Below, one piece after another: positions 21,978-34,517 of a stretch of DNA of 64,000 bases. A program made the translations under genes and the position numbers. Positions within the stretch are counted from its first letter, which is position 1. The number at the start of each line of letters is the position of its first letter. The DNA comes from Psococerastis gibbosa (taxonomy: Eukaryota > Arthropoda > Insecta > Psocodea > Psocidae): contig OZ020488.1 in assembly GCA_963971405.1 (NCBI GenBank), positions 32,011,089 to 32,075,088 of the forward strand, written 5' to 3'. A model generated the notes under the pieces. The model was not told where the DNA came from. It saw nothing but the letters and a program-made list of their open reading frames with translations, and did no database searches.

Positions 21978-22307
21978 GGCGGGGTTTCCACCGACCTCCC
22001 ATTGCAGAATGCAAGTGGCATTGACGGAAATTTTTGTTTTACTCTATGCCCTAGTTAAAATTGATGAATCATCATAGAGTAAAATCACAAACAAACAAAC
22101 CAACTAAAATTAAAACATGGCGTGATGGGATATGTTAATTACAAACATTTTAATATAGATTTCTATTAAAAGAAAAACAAACATTTCCGTCAATGTCATT
22201 TGCATTCTGCAATGCGAGGTCGGTGGAAACCCCGCCTAAGTCTTGAATGTCTGTTACCACGTCACCGTATTTGTATTTAGCAGTAGCCGGTCGGTGGAAA
22301 CCGCGCC
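21978..22307. mobile_element. GGCGGGG-ended MITE, copy 2 with an extra right end
   Basis: A full 259-bp copy (21978-22236) is followed 71 bp later by a second right terminus (GGTCGGTGGAAACCGCGCC ending at 22307). The 71-bp extension, containing ACCACGTCA, also follows the copy at 58410 with the same spacing. The whole 330 bp thus looks like one unit with two nested right ends. The left flank is TAA; outer right flank TAT. Confidence 0.8.
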
Positions 22308-23295
22308 TATGGAAGAACTCACACAGACGCATTCGACGGAGGGCTTCGGAAGCGCCAATGCCGCACCACCAAGCCACTAAGGCGATAAGGCGCGGAAAAA
22401 GTGGAAGTAAATAAACCTATGCCATTGGCTGTCGATAAGAACAACTATCGAATTTGTCTCCAAAAGAGCAAGTGGGAGTCAATACAATTAACAATTCTGC
22501 AGCTCTGATCGACACCGTCTGCCCAACTCCCCCCAACTCAATAAAGGAGCCCTTGTGGACGATTGCTCACTCAACCGGGCGACGTGGACAAATTGCCTTT
22601 ATCCGTCCCCCGCTTTCGCAGCCTACCTCAAAATATTACGAGATTTCGATTTAGTGAAGACACACGCAGTCAGCGAGAGCTAGGGAAGAGGGGTAGGATT
22701 TTATCTTCATGTCGTCAGCTGCACGTAATAGGATTTTTTCAAATTTTTATTTACAACCACAGATAAACAGAAGAAGAAAATTTGTTGCTTGGAGCTTGAA
22801 AATTATTGCATGTGTATGTATGCATGTACAGTATATGAAAATGATTGTATGAAAAATAGGAGTGTGCATTGAATGGCTGAAACACTGATAACATGATTGA
22901 TGGAAGAATATGTTATAATTTTGCTTTATAGAAGTTTGGATTACACCTCCTAATGATCCTATAATATGTATCTCTGTACTGTGTTGAATGCAGATATTTC
23001 AAAATATATTTTACACAAAACGGGCTTGGGTACATTTGACTAATCCTTCTTTTTTAAACGTCGTATATGGTCACTTTGTTATTTCGAATTAAACTTCGTA
23101 TTAAACAGCCAAAGGGTAAGCATAACACTACCGTAATGTTGAATTAGGAACTCCATATTTCCAAGTTTGATTCCCGAAAAAAAAATTTGAAACCTACTGT
23201 AGGTTGTAAAATTACTAATCAGTGTACGCCTACGACCGACCACTGGGACAGTTCAATGATTAAATTACCCCATTTGTGATATAACCAATAGAGTC

Positions 23296-23351
23296 TTGAA
23301 GTCAGGAATCTAGACCTCCCGAGCACGATTCTCGGTGTCCTGGTACTTCAA
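23296..23351 (-). other. tRNA-like fold lacking a D-arm
   Basis: The minus-strand RNA would have a perfect 7-bp outer stem (TTGAAGT/ACTTCAA), a perfect 5-bp CCGAG/CTCGG stem with a 7-base loop, and a weak T-arm-like AGG/CCT hairpin whose sequence GGTCTAGATTCC resembles a B box. Only nine bases separate the first two stems, so no D-arm exists. It may be a chance fold or a decayed mitochondrial-type or SINE-derived tRNA. Confidence 0.25.
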
Positions 23352-24007
23352 TCAATGGCTCGTGTCTCAGCCGAAAATGTACGAAAATGGTCCAAAAAAA
23401 ACAATTAAAAAAAATACAAGCTGATGTACAGACAGATTAAATGAAATAATACTAAAGAGAAATCCATTAAAATGATCACTTTAAACACGGTAGTTCAAAT
23501 TCTTATTGCCAAAATTAGAAATGCTCTATCTTTATCTTTATCTTGATGCTGATTTTGATTTCTACCTAAACTCTTTTTCAGAAGCTTAATATTTATTTAA
23601 TTAATAATTAGAAAGTAATTTTCTCGTTATAATTTTCAATATCTTTATCCTTTACCCGGCTCTGATATTTTAATTACTGTAATTTAAGTTAATTTTACAC
23701 TCACTCTAATGTTGATTAGCCCACAATATTATTCAAGGTACTTTTTAAATTATTTCTACAAAAATAAATGCTATGACACTCTTGGGAGATTTAATTCAGT
23801 ACTTTATAATAAAACTCATTAAACTAGAACATCAAAACATTAACGAGGCTATCTAAAGCGCCTATAGCAGATGCAATTTGGTACTGCCATAAAATGAAGT
23901 GAACCTTTGATGAAGATAACATTGGCACTGTGCCAGAGCAATCAAACGGCTGCTGTTAGGACATAGGCTAGTCTGAAAAAAATTACAGACTCAGTGTGGG
24001 GCTTGCA

Positions 24008-24732
24008 TAGGGTTGCCATTCGTCCGGGTTTCCCGGGATTCCCGGGACTGTCACCGGCGTCTCGGTTTCGTCCTTAAATGTCCCGGTTCAGACAACTGTA
24101 GAAGCTATTATCATGAGCCAAGTGAATTTTGAAATGACGTGCATAGAATTTTACTATTACGTAAAAAATCTGCCACAACTTTAATAAAAAAGGGAAACCT
24201 TCCGAAAAATACGAGTAAATGACCACTCTCAACTCTTCATGAAGTGTTTGCAAAACTTACTAATCTAATAAAAAAATGCAAAAGGTAAAAATGGACTTTT
24301 TATTTATTAAATTTACACTAGATATATTATAATGCAAAAAATCTGCCACAACTTTAATAAAAAAGGGAAATCTTCCGAAAAATACGAGTAAATGACCACT
24401 CTCAACTCTTAATGAAGTGTTTGCAAAACTTACTAATCAAATAAAAAAAATGCACTAGATAAAAATGGACCTTTTCTTTATTAAATTTACACTAGATACA
24501 TTATAATGCAAAAAATCTGCCACAACTTTAATAAAAACGGGAAACCTTCCGAAAAATACGAGTAAATGACCACTCTCAACTCTTAATGAAGTGTTTGCAA
24601 AACTTACTAATCAAATAAATAAAATGCACTGGATAAAAATGGACTTTTTCTTTATTAAATTTACACTAGATATATTATAATGCATCTCGGCTCTTTGTCC
24701 CGGTTTAATGTCTGACAATTCTGGCAACCCTA
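24008..24732. mobile_element. TIR element carrying a 173-bp internal satellite
   Basis: TAGGGTTGCCA at 24008-24018 is inverted at 24722-24732. Beyond it, CCGGG...CCGGG blocks (left) and TTTGTCCCGGTT (right) continue an imperfect inverted repeat. Ends of the AGGGTTGCCA type occur in several insect DNA elements, but I cannot assign a superfamily. The middle is filled by three tandem 173-174-bp units. There is no coding frame. Confidence 0.65.
24163..24684 (+). repeat. Three tandem copies of a 173/174-bp unit
   Basis: The landmark CTGCCACAACTTTAATAAAA begins at about 24170, 24343 and 24517. Each unit continues through GAAAAATACGAGTAAATGAC, GAAGTGTTTGCAAAACTTAC and ACACTAGATA. Divergence among units is only a few percent by eye. 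The unit length is in the usual range for satellite monomers. Confidence 0.95.
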
Positions 24733-24944
24733 GGCTTTTTGCATCACGACTGAAAGGTTGTTTATGGGGATATCCGGGGAAGTCACATCAAATCTCATTA
24801 ACTGGCGGATATACTTTCAAGTTCTATCTCAGTTTTCACCCAACTAGATTTTTTTTGTTTTTTGTTAAGAACAGTTTTTTTTTCACAAAATTAAATTTCA
24901 CTGGAAATATTCCTTGCAGAGCTGCAAAAGATGACACATTGACC

Positions 24945-25060
24945 CATCGTTTGTCCCGGACTCCCGGGCCTTCCTAGTTGAGTGTACGAGAGGTGCTCTA
25001 ACTCTGCTAGGTTGGCTTACTAATAGAAACAATAAAAAGTCTTTATTTATTTATTTATAC
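24945..25060 (+). mobile_element. SINE fragment, copy
   Basis: It contains CGGGCCTTCCTAGTTGAGTG, TCTAACTCTGCTAGGTTGGC and the tail AAAAAGTCTTTATTTATTTA. The tRNA-like head is missing. Confidence 0.75.
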
Positions 25061-26424
25061 AGTATATGACCGCCACTAACACCGATTGGCCACCGTTTTT
25101 TAACTGCTTCCTCCGAACATCCTCATATATGTCCAATATATTTTACAAATAAAGTTCCACAGTTAGGGCGAATCGACATCGGTGCCTCAGGATTTTCTTT
25201 TGGTGGGAAGGGGGGATGCAGATTCAAGCATAAGGTTGGGCCGATGAAACAGACCATATGTATTTAAACATCATGTAATTAAATTTTCTGAAATGGGGGC
25301 CCGGAGATTGTCGGTTTTTCATTTTCTAATAGACAACGAACGTTAATTAATGGAACTGGAAAATAACCAGAAGTGAGACCTGGTAACTTTTAACTGCACC
25401 AGTGTTAGAGTGTGTATATTAAAACAGCAAAACACTGTGTTTCTTCGACTTTATAAATGTACAGGTACGTAGGCGTATATCTATGCATTGGAATACTCAC
25501 AAATACAAACCGCTACTTCGGGAAAAAAAGAGATAACTCAAAAATTGTCGATTTTGCCTTAATAACGCTAAAATATATTTTTTTTTAATCTTTGCGTAAG
25601 AGTGTGCTGTAGGCTAGGTATATCTTCCACACGAGGGTAGTTGTGTCATTTTCTATTTGGTGGGAACCGTGAGGTAGCCTAACTCAATATTAAAACAAAA
25701 CTTTAACTTCAATTTCTGTAAATTGATAGATTTAGAGTTGTGATTCATTTCTTTCAATTAAAAGTCAGACAAAGCCTCATGTCGCTTATATTGTTCTTTT
25801 CTTAAATTAAATTAATACTGCATTTAATTAATAACATTAGGAAATTACTAACTAGCACAATAATTTCTAGAACGTCATATAGAAAATAAAGTAAAGTAAA
25901 ATAAAGAAAAATTAAAATAATCACCTGGATTACTCTAAAATATGAAAATAACATAACTTAATTTGAAGTATTCAACGTAGACTTAGCATAAAAGCAAATA
26001 GCAATAACCTATAAGAATTGTTTTTTCCTGACATTTTTTTAATGACCATTTCCCTAAACGGAAAGCATTCCTCGCATGTGTTATGTTTTAGCGTTGCTTG
26101 CACATGCTGTCTACGAAATTCGAATGGAAGGTGATTCTATTTGAAAAATTTGAAATTTATTCTTTCCATTTTTCTTCTATTTTTCCTATTGTGCCTTTTT
26201 TTACATGAACTCGTATCTCAGTAAAACCCATATTGTACATATGTATATTGTAGCGGATTCCTATTAACGGTAGACTGACCTGCTAGTGCATGATAGTAGA
26301 CTATTGTAATTTCAATGTCCTCGTTATTTCATATGTATCTATTATAATACACCCATAAAGTAGACTATATAGAGGAATTTTGGTATTAACATTATGCCAA
26401 CGGCCTTACCAGGTTGATTCCATT

Positions 26425-26607
26425 AGAGCAGAGCATGTTTCAAACTGCGGCAACTTGGTAGTGTGCACAGCGTTGGCAGGGGAACCTGGTGGGACATGAT
26501 AACTCGCTTAGGCAGTATAAGTCGAGTTCTGGTCTCCTCCGATTTAATCGTGTGACTTCACCATGTTCCCCAAGTGGTTCGGAATCCACTATAATCAGGA
26601 GGTCCAC
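26425..26607 (+). repeat. Dispersed repeat shared with 37629-37779
   Basis: Blocks in the same order in both copies: AGAGCAG, AACTTGGT-GTGTGCACAG, TAATCGTGTGACTTCA, CCAAGTGGTTCG and ACTATAATCAGGAGGTCCAC. The block AAGTGGTTCGGAATCCACT is weakly B-box-like. Function and class are unknown; it may be the 5' part of a retroelement. Confidence 0.65.
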
Positions 26608-27079
26608 CCTGTCAGTCAACTCCCCTTTCCCCGAGGTGAATGAGTCTGCCCTTAGGGTGCCTCAAGTTAACAAACAGACTCACTCCCCCGCCAGGCTGAC
26701 AGGGTTGCTTAAAGCAGAAATGCTGAAAGCAGGCGTTAGAAACAACAGTATTAACATTAAGAATTTAAAAATTAATAATCTCATGGAAACTACTCAATGA
26801 GCCATGTGGAAAGCAAAAGATAATTTCTTCCTTCTTCTTTCTTTCATTATTACATGTATCATTTTAGCTGTAATAATTTTTTTTTTCATTTTTAGGCGCG
26901 GGACTCTTTCAAGTATTTGCGCTGGTCGGTGTGTCTGTTACTGTTGGTAGTTTTGGTTTAGAATAGTTCTCTTGTATTTGTCTACACGTGTGGCATGGCG
27001 TAATCATGTTGGTACAGGTTGGGTGCTTATGTCAATTTGTACAACAAAAATAAAAGGGGAAAAATAACCAAATTTGTGA

Positions 27080-27714
27080 CTGTACCGTCAAACCGCCTAT
27101 ATTGGGTCAGAGAGTGTATTATGGGTTAGCGCGCTAAAATGTTTAAAAAAAATTATTCTAGAACCACCGACAAGCATCATGGCGATGTTGATGTCTGTAA
27201 ACACAGTACAATAACTAAAGTATATAATTTAGGCAAAAGTGAGGCACTCCTATAATGCTAAGTTAGTTAATTTTAATTCCTAGTAAATTTGAAATATTTG
27301 AATTCCAAAAACCCTGAAAAAACTTCAGTTGTAGGCAATTACTGAGAAAAGCTATCCATTTTGCCGCTAATATTATTGAATAATGATTATTTGGACATTT
27401 TCGAATAGTTTTAAGAGTAACTTAATGAGACGCGTAGCTCTTAACTGTGTGACAAGAGGGAGGGCACTAGTTAAGAATGGGTTCTTTCAGTGACCCAAAT
27501 TACCCACCCTTAGAGTCCAAATTGGGTCAGTCTTTTTAATTTGTTTATTCTTAGTGAGACCATTCTATTCGAAAAATTAGACTCCTGCTAAATCTCGTGT
27601 GCGTGCTGCTATGTATTAACGTCAATAACTGTGAAATATTACAACAAACAATTTCAAGAATTGAAAAATTCACTGAAAATTGACCCAATTTAGGCGGTTT
27701 TACGGCACCTACAG
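27080..27714. mobile_element. 635-bp TIR element
   Basis: The left end CTGTACCGTCAAACCGCCTA, then ATTGGGTCA, is inverted at the right end (TGACCCAATTTAGGCGGTTT onward). The repeats are about 33 bp with a few mismatches. A further internal CCAAATTGGGTCAGTC at about 27519-27534 repeats the subterminal motif. No open frame of note. Confidence 0.7.
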
Positions 27715-29744
27715 AAAAATAAGCTGTACACTGACGTATCTGAAAATCTTTCTAACTATAAAAATCTTAATTTTGTCATTATACCTAGGTATTTACATTT
27801 GCTATTAACTATCAGTAGACCTGTAGGCCATATAAATTAAAAAAATATGAGTTTGTATTCTAAATAGGTAAGTCTGTATAATATTGAAATTAAGAAATTA
27901 AGGCAGCAGCCTATAAAATCAGCCTGTTTGCTGGGCAATCAAAATAACACCAACAGCAGCAGTGAATCAAGATAATACAAACCATGTCAGCTGGTATCAC
28001 CCCTTGCATGTATATTAAATCCCTTGGAGTTTAGACAGCAGGCTGCAAGCTTTGAAACGGACCCCCACCCAGTGGAGAGCTTAATGAGGAGCTCTTGGGA
28101 GGAAGTGCCTCTCGTGTGCCTCCACATCCAACTCTCAACTCAACTTGTGCTTTATTTTTATCAAATATACACTTGTTACTGCTACTTGTTACTGTTACTT
28201 GTTACCGTACTGTTACTTGTTGTCCTCATTCTGCTTCAAAGCCGATACGATCCTATATGTGTTATGTATGTACAGTATGTATCAGAGGTGTTTTGTGTTC
28301 AACACAGTTCAAACAGGGAAAGCTTGTCTTGTCTTCCTTCACGGTCATTGGGGACCACTAACGTAATATTTATACACCATATGCAATTTACTCGTATACA
28401 GTAGCCTAATTATTTTGCTGTTATTGATAAAACAATGAAATATACATTAACTCAGCATGGAGATGAACGCATGACGATTTTACTTTATACTACAATATAC
28501 TTTCTTGTGGATTACTTGATTGTATAATTTAACAGAAATTTATGTATTTATTTAATTATTTATTTATTTATAAGATGCGTGGAGTAATATTAGGCATATC
28601 TACAGTTCTATGTAGGAGAGATGGAACATTAATTGCTAACCACCAAAAATCTATTTTTTAATTTCTCGCCACATATCTTATGACCAGCCATTGAAATAAC
28701 GTACCAGGTGGCCTTAGGATTCGAAAACTATTTTTGGCGGGCTCGAATATCCGTTACAGAACTCCAGGTATACCTTAATTTGCATTCATTTGGTAGATGG
28801 CAAGAAGTCCAATAAAATGTTTTTAAAGATTATATAGATAACCTGCTATTAAGACAAAAAACAGGGGTGCCACGCTGTATTGTCAAAATCTACGAATGAA
28901 ATATAAAATATGCGTACTGTATTAAACAATATAAAGTACAAAGTGCACAAGTTAATATTAAGAGGAAATGAAAGAAGTAAATTGCAGACGACAACATCTG
29001 ACATTATGACGTGGAAAATAGAGGAAAAGCCGTCGGAGGTTTAGCCGTCTAAAGGTCTATGAAATCAAAGTTGTCAGCTCTATTGTCCCTTAGCAAATCT
29101 CGAGGAATCTGACTGAATGTAAGATATAAGTCAGTGGCGTGGAATTCAGCACTGGAATTCTGGCAGCTGTCTGCCCAAAAATGTTATTTCAACCCTCCAC
29201 CCCCTCGCTTGGTAACCTTCCCTTTGTTTACATTTGATTCTTATCCTGACTTTCTTCTAATCCATCGTCTGTTTTTCTTCCCCCTGCCGGGAGGAGATGG
29301 GGAGTTTTAGGCGGTACGTTTTCCTTTTGCGACAAAAGAGACGTTAATGATCGAGAAACGCCCCATTATCAGGGGATGATGGCCTTGATGGTCTCAAAGG
29401 ACAGTTTCAACATACAGTAGATCTAAAAGTAAATCATTCTTACCACATCAATTGAGTACCTACCGTAATAGACTGAAAAAAAATTAACCATTAAAGTCAC
29501 TACTGTTGTATAGTAGTATATTTTCTCTCCTACTTGTGCCCAAAAATACTACACATTTTTTTACAACTAAGTACTTAAGCTTCAGTTATTATTATGGTAT
29601 TATTTTAGCATAATTATTGGTACTTTTATCACCTTGCCTACACTACATATTGATTACTACTGTCTACTAGTAGTACCGTACCTAGTCCACCCAATGCTAT
29701 AATATATCTCTCCATATTGTTTAAATGAATGAGCTTCAGCAGCG

Positions 29745-29903
29745 TGATCGAGGCGATTATAATACCGGTATTTATTTAATCCCCTGGTATTAAAAATGTA
29801 AACAAGATAATTTTATAATGGAAAGTGCTATTCAAAATTTGTTTGATTACAGTTATAATCCAAGGGTATTTATTTAACCCCCGTATTATGATCGCCTCGA
29901 TCA
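29745..29903. mobile_element. 159-bp palindromic MITE
   Basis: TGATCGAGGCGATTATAATA at 29745 is mirrored by TATTATGATCGCCTCGATCA ending at 29903. A second inner pair (GGTATTTATTTAA, direct) lies at 29768 and 29866. There is no coding sequence. Confidence 0.75.
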
Positions 29904-30782
29904 GGCTGCAGGAGAAAAATTCACTGATAAAATAAATTGATTCTAAAACTCTGTGTTGACAAACACGATGCGGTAATCGCTGGAAATATTCACGACCATC
30001 TATTTTCAAGTGGGGACAGGCAATCCCACTATAGACTCCAAACCAACATTTCCTATTTATAAAATCATCCACGCAATTAAGGGACGAAGAGATTAATGAA
30101 TTTGGAAAGTATTCCAACTAAATGTTTTTGGGGTATCTTCTTGTCGAGTCATTGTTAATGGGTTGTTAGTTGTAACTCCATGATTGGTTTCGGGGTATAA
30201 TTTAAATTGCATTGATGTTGGATTTGCTCTCCTCTTATTCCAATAATTCATCGTTACCATCTCCTTCCCCTTTCTTCACCTTTTCCTCAACCTCTTCAAT
30301 TCCTTCTTCTATTTCTACATCTTAACCCTCCCTCATCCCCATCTTTCATGTCTTAACCGTTTTCTTCGTAGGCTACATTTTCATAAAAGAAAGAATGACG
30401 GAAAGACGAGGGAAATGTCCGGCTTTTCACTCATCTTTCAGTCATTTTCCCTTAATACAGAGGCTCAATTCTTCGTAAAATGTAGTCTACGTCCGTTTAC
30501 TGATAAAAATAGACTTAATGCTGTATCGTAAACGAGACCGATCTTCAGTAGCTTATAGAACAACGTTTTACACTTTCTCGATGGAACTCTTTTCATAACT
30601 TTAATACCCTTAGGTAGCCTATTTCTTATTTTGATGAGAAAGTGACCACGAAAGTATGAATTTGATTATTATGTGTGATTTTTATATGACAACCAATAAC
30701 TTTAGCAAGTAGGAAGCAGGTATGTCGTAACATATACTATTTCTTATTTCTTAAGCACCAAAATTGGTTGTTTTATTGACTA

Positions 30783-31066
30783 TTAATTTTTTATTTAATT
30801 AACAAAGCAAGTTATTAAAGATTTGGCTAATCATAAGTTGTAGAAGACTACTTCATGCATCATATAATAGGAGATATTACATTTTTGGTACCTTAGTTCT
30901 TTCATAAAAAGCAGTGGAGACTAAATTTTCGTTTAATCAGGGATTTTTGGAAAAATTACAAAACCGAAAAGTAAAAGTACCCGATTGTATGATGCGCGAA
31001 GTAGTCTTTCGCAATTTAAATGAGCCAAATTTTTAATAACTTGCTAAGCTAATGAAATAAAAAATG
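30783..31066. mobile_element. Palindromic MITE family P, copy 1
   Basis: The element is one long imperfect inverted repeat: TTTTTTATTTAATTAACAAA, GCAAGTTATTAAAGATTTGG and AGACTACTTC on the left all recur inverted on the right. The loop lies around TCTTTCATAAAAAGCAGTGG. The second copy at 53654-53947 has the same structure, which confirms a transposable family rather than a chance hairpin. Confidence 0.75.
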
Positions 31067-32488
31067 AAAAGTATTTAATTTTGGGGTGCTAATTTTCTAC
31101 TTATTCTCTTAATGTAGAGATACCCGAAGAAGTGCAATGGATGGTGAACTAGAAATGACGTATAGTGTATATCTATCTGATACCGTACTGTATACAGGTA
31201 GAAATGTATTACAAGTCAATAAACTAGTTGGACTGGGACTGCAAGAGGGAGAGTTGATGTGTTTGAAATGAAGTTAGGGCTGGTAATTCCATTAGGGCAG
31301 CAGGGCAGGGTCACCCACCAACCTAGGGGAACCAACGAAAACCCGACCAATATCAAAATTACTCCTTTCCAACTTTATACCACCCATTTTGTGTTTGTTT
31401 CGACTTTTCCTAATTTCTAGTGGTTGACGGTTGGGGATTTGCAGCTCATATAGGATTCTTGTTAATTAATGAAATTTGATTTCATGGAGTAGTGATTGTG
31501 GTAGGTGATTTTGGCAATGTGTAGACGCAAGTACTATTATTTTGCTCTCTACCGATTGAATCTATCCAACTATCCCGGTACATTTAATCTAAGTTAATTA
31601 CCATTTCACAAATTTATAAAAAAGAAATCCTATTTAGACAAGTAGGTTCAATTTAATAATTTGATTAATGGGTGTATAATTTTAACGAATTTGTCGTATT
31701 GTTTTAGTACAAATAACTTTTCACACATCCCCTACTAGATTAAAGCCTGCCAGTGTTATATAAATGACTATACCAATACCGCCACCCCCTTCAAGTCCGA
31801 GACCCCTGAAATACAAAAAATACAATAGTAGAAAATGCGTGAAGTCGTGTCCAATAGGCTTATGTCTTGTACGCAAAATCTAAACTTTCCTTGTTGAATA
31901 CTTGTCTAGACACATTACCTGCACAGGTAACAAACAATTGATCACTACTTATTAGTATGGAACAATTTCAATAAAATGTCGAGATTACCTGGAAAGTTCA
32001 GTATTTGGGAAATGATTTTGGCCACCTCACCCCCCCCCCCCCTCTCACTATATTGAAAATTCCAAGTGAGTATTGAATTTTAATAGAAAGCGATAACTGA
32101 ATGTATGGATGAATTTATTTTCTCCTCATACAAATTACAATGAAACAGTTACAATGCAACAACATGAAAACGTCCAATAAATGCACAAAATAAATTTTTA
32201 TATCTACAGGTAGTCTAGTGCACCCCCTCCAGAGTCATAAGACTAGAGCGTACCGTAAGTCCGTAACGTCTTGTCTCTGATATTAATAATTCCGCTCTCT
32301 CTTCTTTCCTCCTTCTCGGTACGCCCGACATTCTCTATATAACCGTAAGTTACCAATACCAATAGGTTAAATTGCACAGGCCATTACACGCCATATCTAA
32401 GTGTATAAAAGGAGCAGAAGACTCAAAAGATTAGCAAGATGCAGGAAGGGCAGGAGCGATCAATTGAAAAACACCGCTTTTTATAATA

Positions 32489-33353
32489 AGAACCGGTCCG
32501 AGTTTACTCGAACACGCTTTCCAATTTATCAATTAGTAGATAGAGAAAGTGAGTAATTTCATGGTAAATAATTTTCCTATAGTTAAATTTCGGACATCTG
32601 GGGGGGGGGGTTGTTCACCTGACGTCACTGGAGGTGAGGTACTCGTAAATTCTACATAGGCCAGACCAACACATTTCCACACAGCAATAATGGCAGGGCA
32701 CGCAATGCAATTGAGCGTGAATTTTCTATCATTTTTTTTCAAAAACATTTTTTTTGCACAAAACCAAATTGTTCTTTTTTTTTGGAAAGCAACCTGTCCG
32801 GTTTCGTTACTCAATTTATCACCTAAAACATGCCTGAAGGTAGAAATAATCGATAGAAAGGTTTCACAGAAAAATTATTTTCTAATAATTTTTCATTAAA
32901 ATTTAGTTATTTTTATTTTTTTACCCGCAGAAGCAAACTATCAAGGGGCACATTTTATAACCATTAATAACGACTACAATATATGTGAATTTAAAAGAAA
33001 TCGTTGGCGCCGTTTTTGATAAATAATTTTGTAGACGTTTTTTTGGAGTTTTTTGAGAATACCCCCCCCCCCCCCAAATTGAGTTAGCCCAAATTTAAAA
33101 AAAAATGGACTCGAGGTATAATTTTTTTGAACCTACATGTCAAATTTTATTAAAATCGACTTAGTAGTTTGCCCGGAAATCGATGAACAGACAGACAGAC
33201 AAACAGACAGAGAGAGCGACAGAGCGAGAGACATTTCGTAAAAACCAATTTTTTGGGTTCCTGGGACCTCAAAACGTCTAAATCCGTTGAAATCTCGGAA
33301 TCGAAAATTTGGACCATCAGAAAGCTTTCCATATACTACGAATAAATTGGAAA
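32489..33353 (-). repeat. 880-bp dispersed repeat, full copy on the minus strand
   Basis: The reverse complement matches copy A from GCTTTCC/TTATTCGTAGTATATGG at 33353 to the CGAGTAAACTCGGACCGGTT end at 32489. It includes the microsatellite (now mainly TCTC/TCTG, 33186-33235), the GGCAAACTACTAAGTCGATT block and two poly(G)/poly(C) runs (32600-32610, 33062-33075). Confidence 0.85.
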
Positions 33354-34517
33354 ATAGTAATTGACTAGAACTCGTGAGTTTTGACGGGGTACCAAAATAA
33401 CATGATTTAGATGTTGCAGTACTCCCGCATGAGACGCTACGGGACCTGACGGATAAAAGAGTCCACACTGGACAGACGTTCGTTACAGCGGGGCATTTTC
33501 CAGCACGTCCACGTATTGTTGGGAGCCTGAAAAGTACCTGATTGCCGATTGTGTGACCCCCCAAATCAAATCAAAGTTTTCTTCGCGCCACCATTGTCGC
33601 GATATAGAAGGACGTGCGGGGCCGTCCCCGAGGGGTACTCAAGTTGCAACTTTGTCACTCACCTTCTAACCGGCAAACTTCCAGGGAAATGGATTGTAGT
33701 TTAATGAAGGAGGAAGATCCATCTCACTTGGACAGTGTTTAAAGGGGGGGGGGGGGAGGTGAGAGGAAATTAGACCGAACAGTGAAACTTATACAGTAAA
33801 TAGACCGGTAAAGTTGTCTCTAGTCCTTAATTTTGAACGAAAAAGTTTCTTTTATTATAGTGTTACTTCTTATAGGCCTAGCGGGGTCTATTGTTATCCT
33901 TTAGGGTGACGCAACCGGCTGAGTAACATAAAATATTAGGAGGTACAAGTACGCTGAACGTATACCCCGCACTCTACAGCTGTCAGTTATACGGACAAAA
34001 CCTGATATCGTATTTTATTAGCATGGGTAACAAAGTACAGTAGGAGGTACAATGAACATATGACACGCGCTAAAGTGGGCTTTCCCCGGATATGCATAAC
34101 AGCTTTATATTCAGCAATTAGGAACGTTACAGTGATTTCTTATGAGGATGAAGGCGGTGAAAGCATTAAAGTTTTCCGTCTGATCCTGTTGAAATAAAGT
34201 TAAAGCGGGAGCCTCCCTTCAAAATACAGAAGACCGGACCAGTGAAATGGTGAACATTCCTTTCAAATTAAACCTCAGCAACCCTAACACCACCCTCCTG
34301 CGGCCAAGTACCAACTCAAATGTTATTTTGATATTATGGAGTTGATATCATACAGTATATCATAATGTAAGTACACTTCACTTGCAGCCTGCATACAGAA
34401 GTGAAAAGACGGAAAACAACATGTTTTATTAAACATCAGGCCGTAACGGAGAATGAGTGTCCATGAGAAAATTTTGCCAGTGACTTCGTGGAAGTGATAC
34501 TTAAAAAATAAGAATAC

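Noticed and set aside
28024-28404. 126-codon frame with Leu/Val-rich segment
   Set aside because: Overlapping open frames in three phases and a TACTTGTTACTG short tandem repeat explain the hydrophobic run. No motif or codon bias.
33133-33564. 143-codon minus-strand frame with Ser/Leu/Cys-rich middle
   Set aside because: It runs through the (TCTG)n part of the 880-bp repeat; the same spurious frame appears in other copies.
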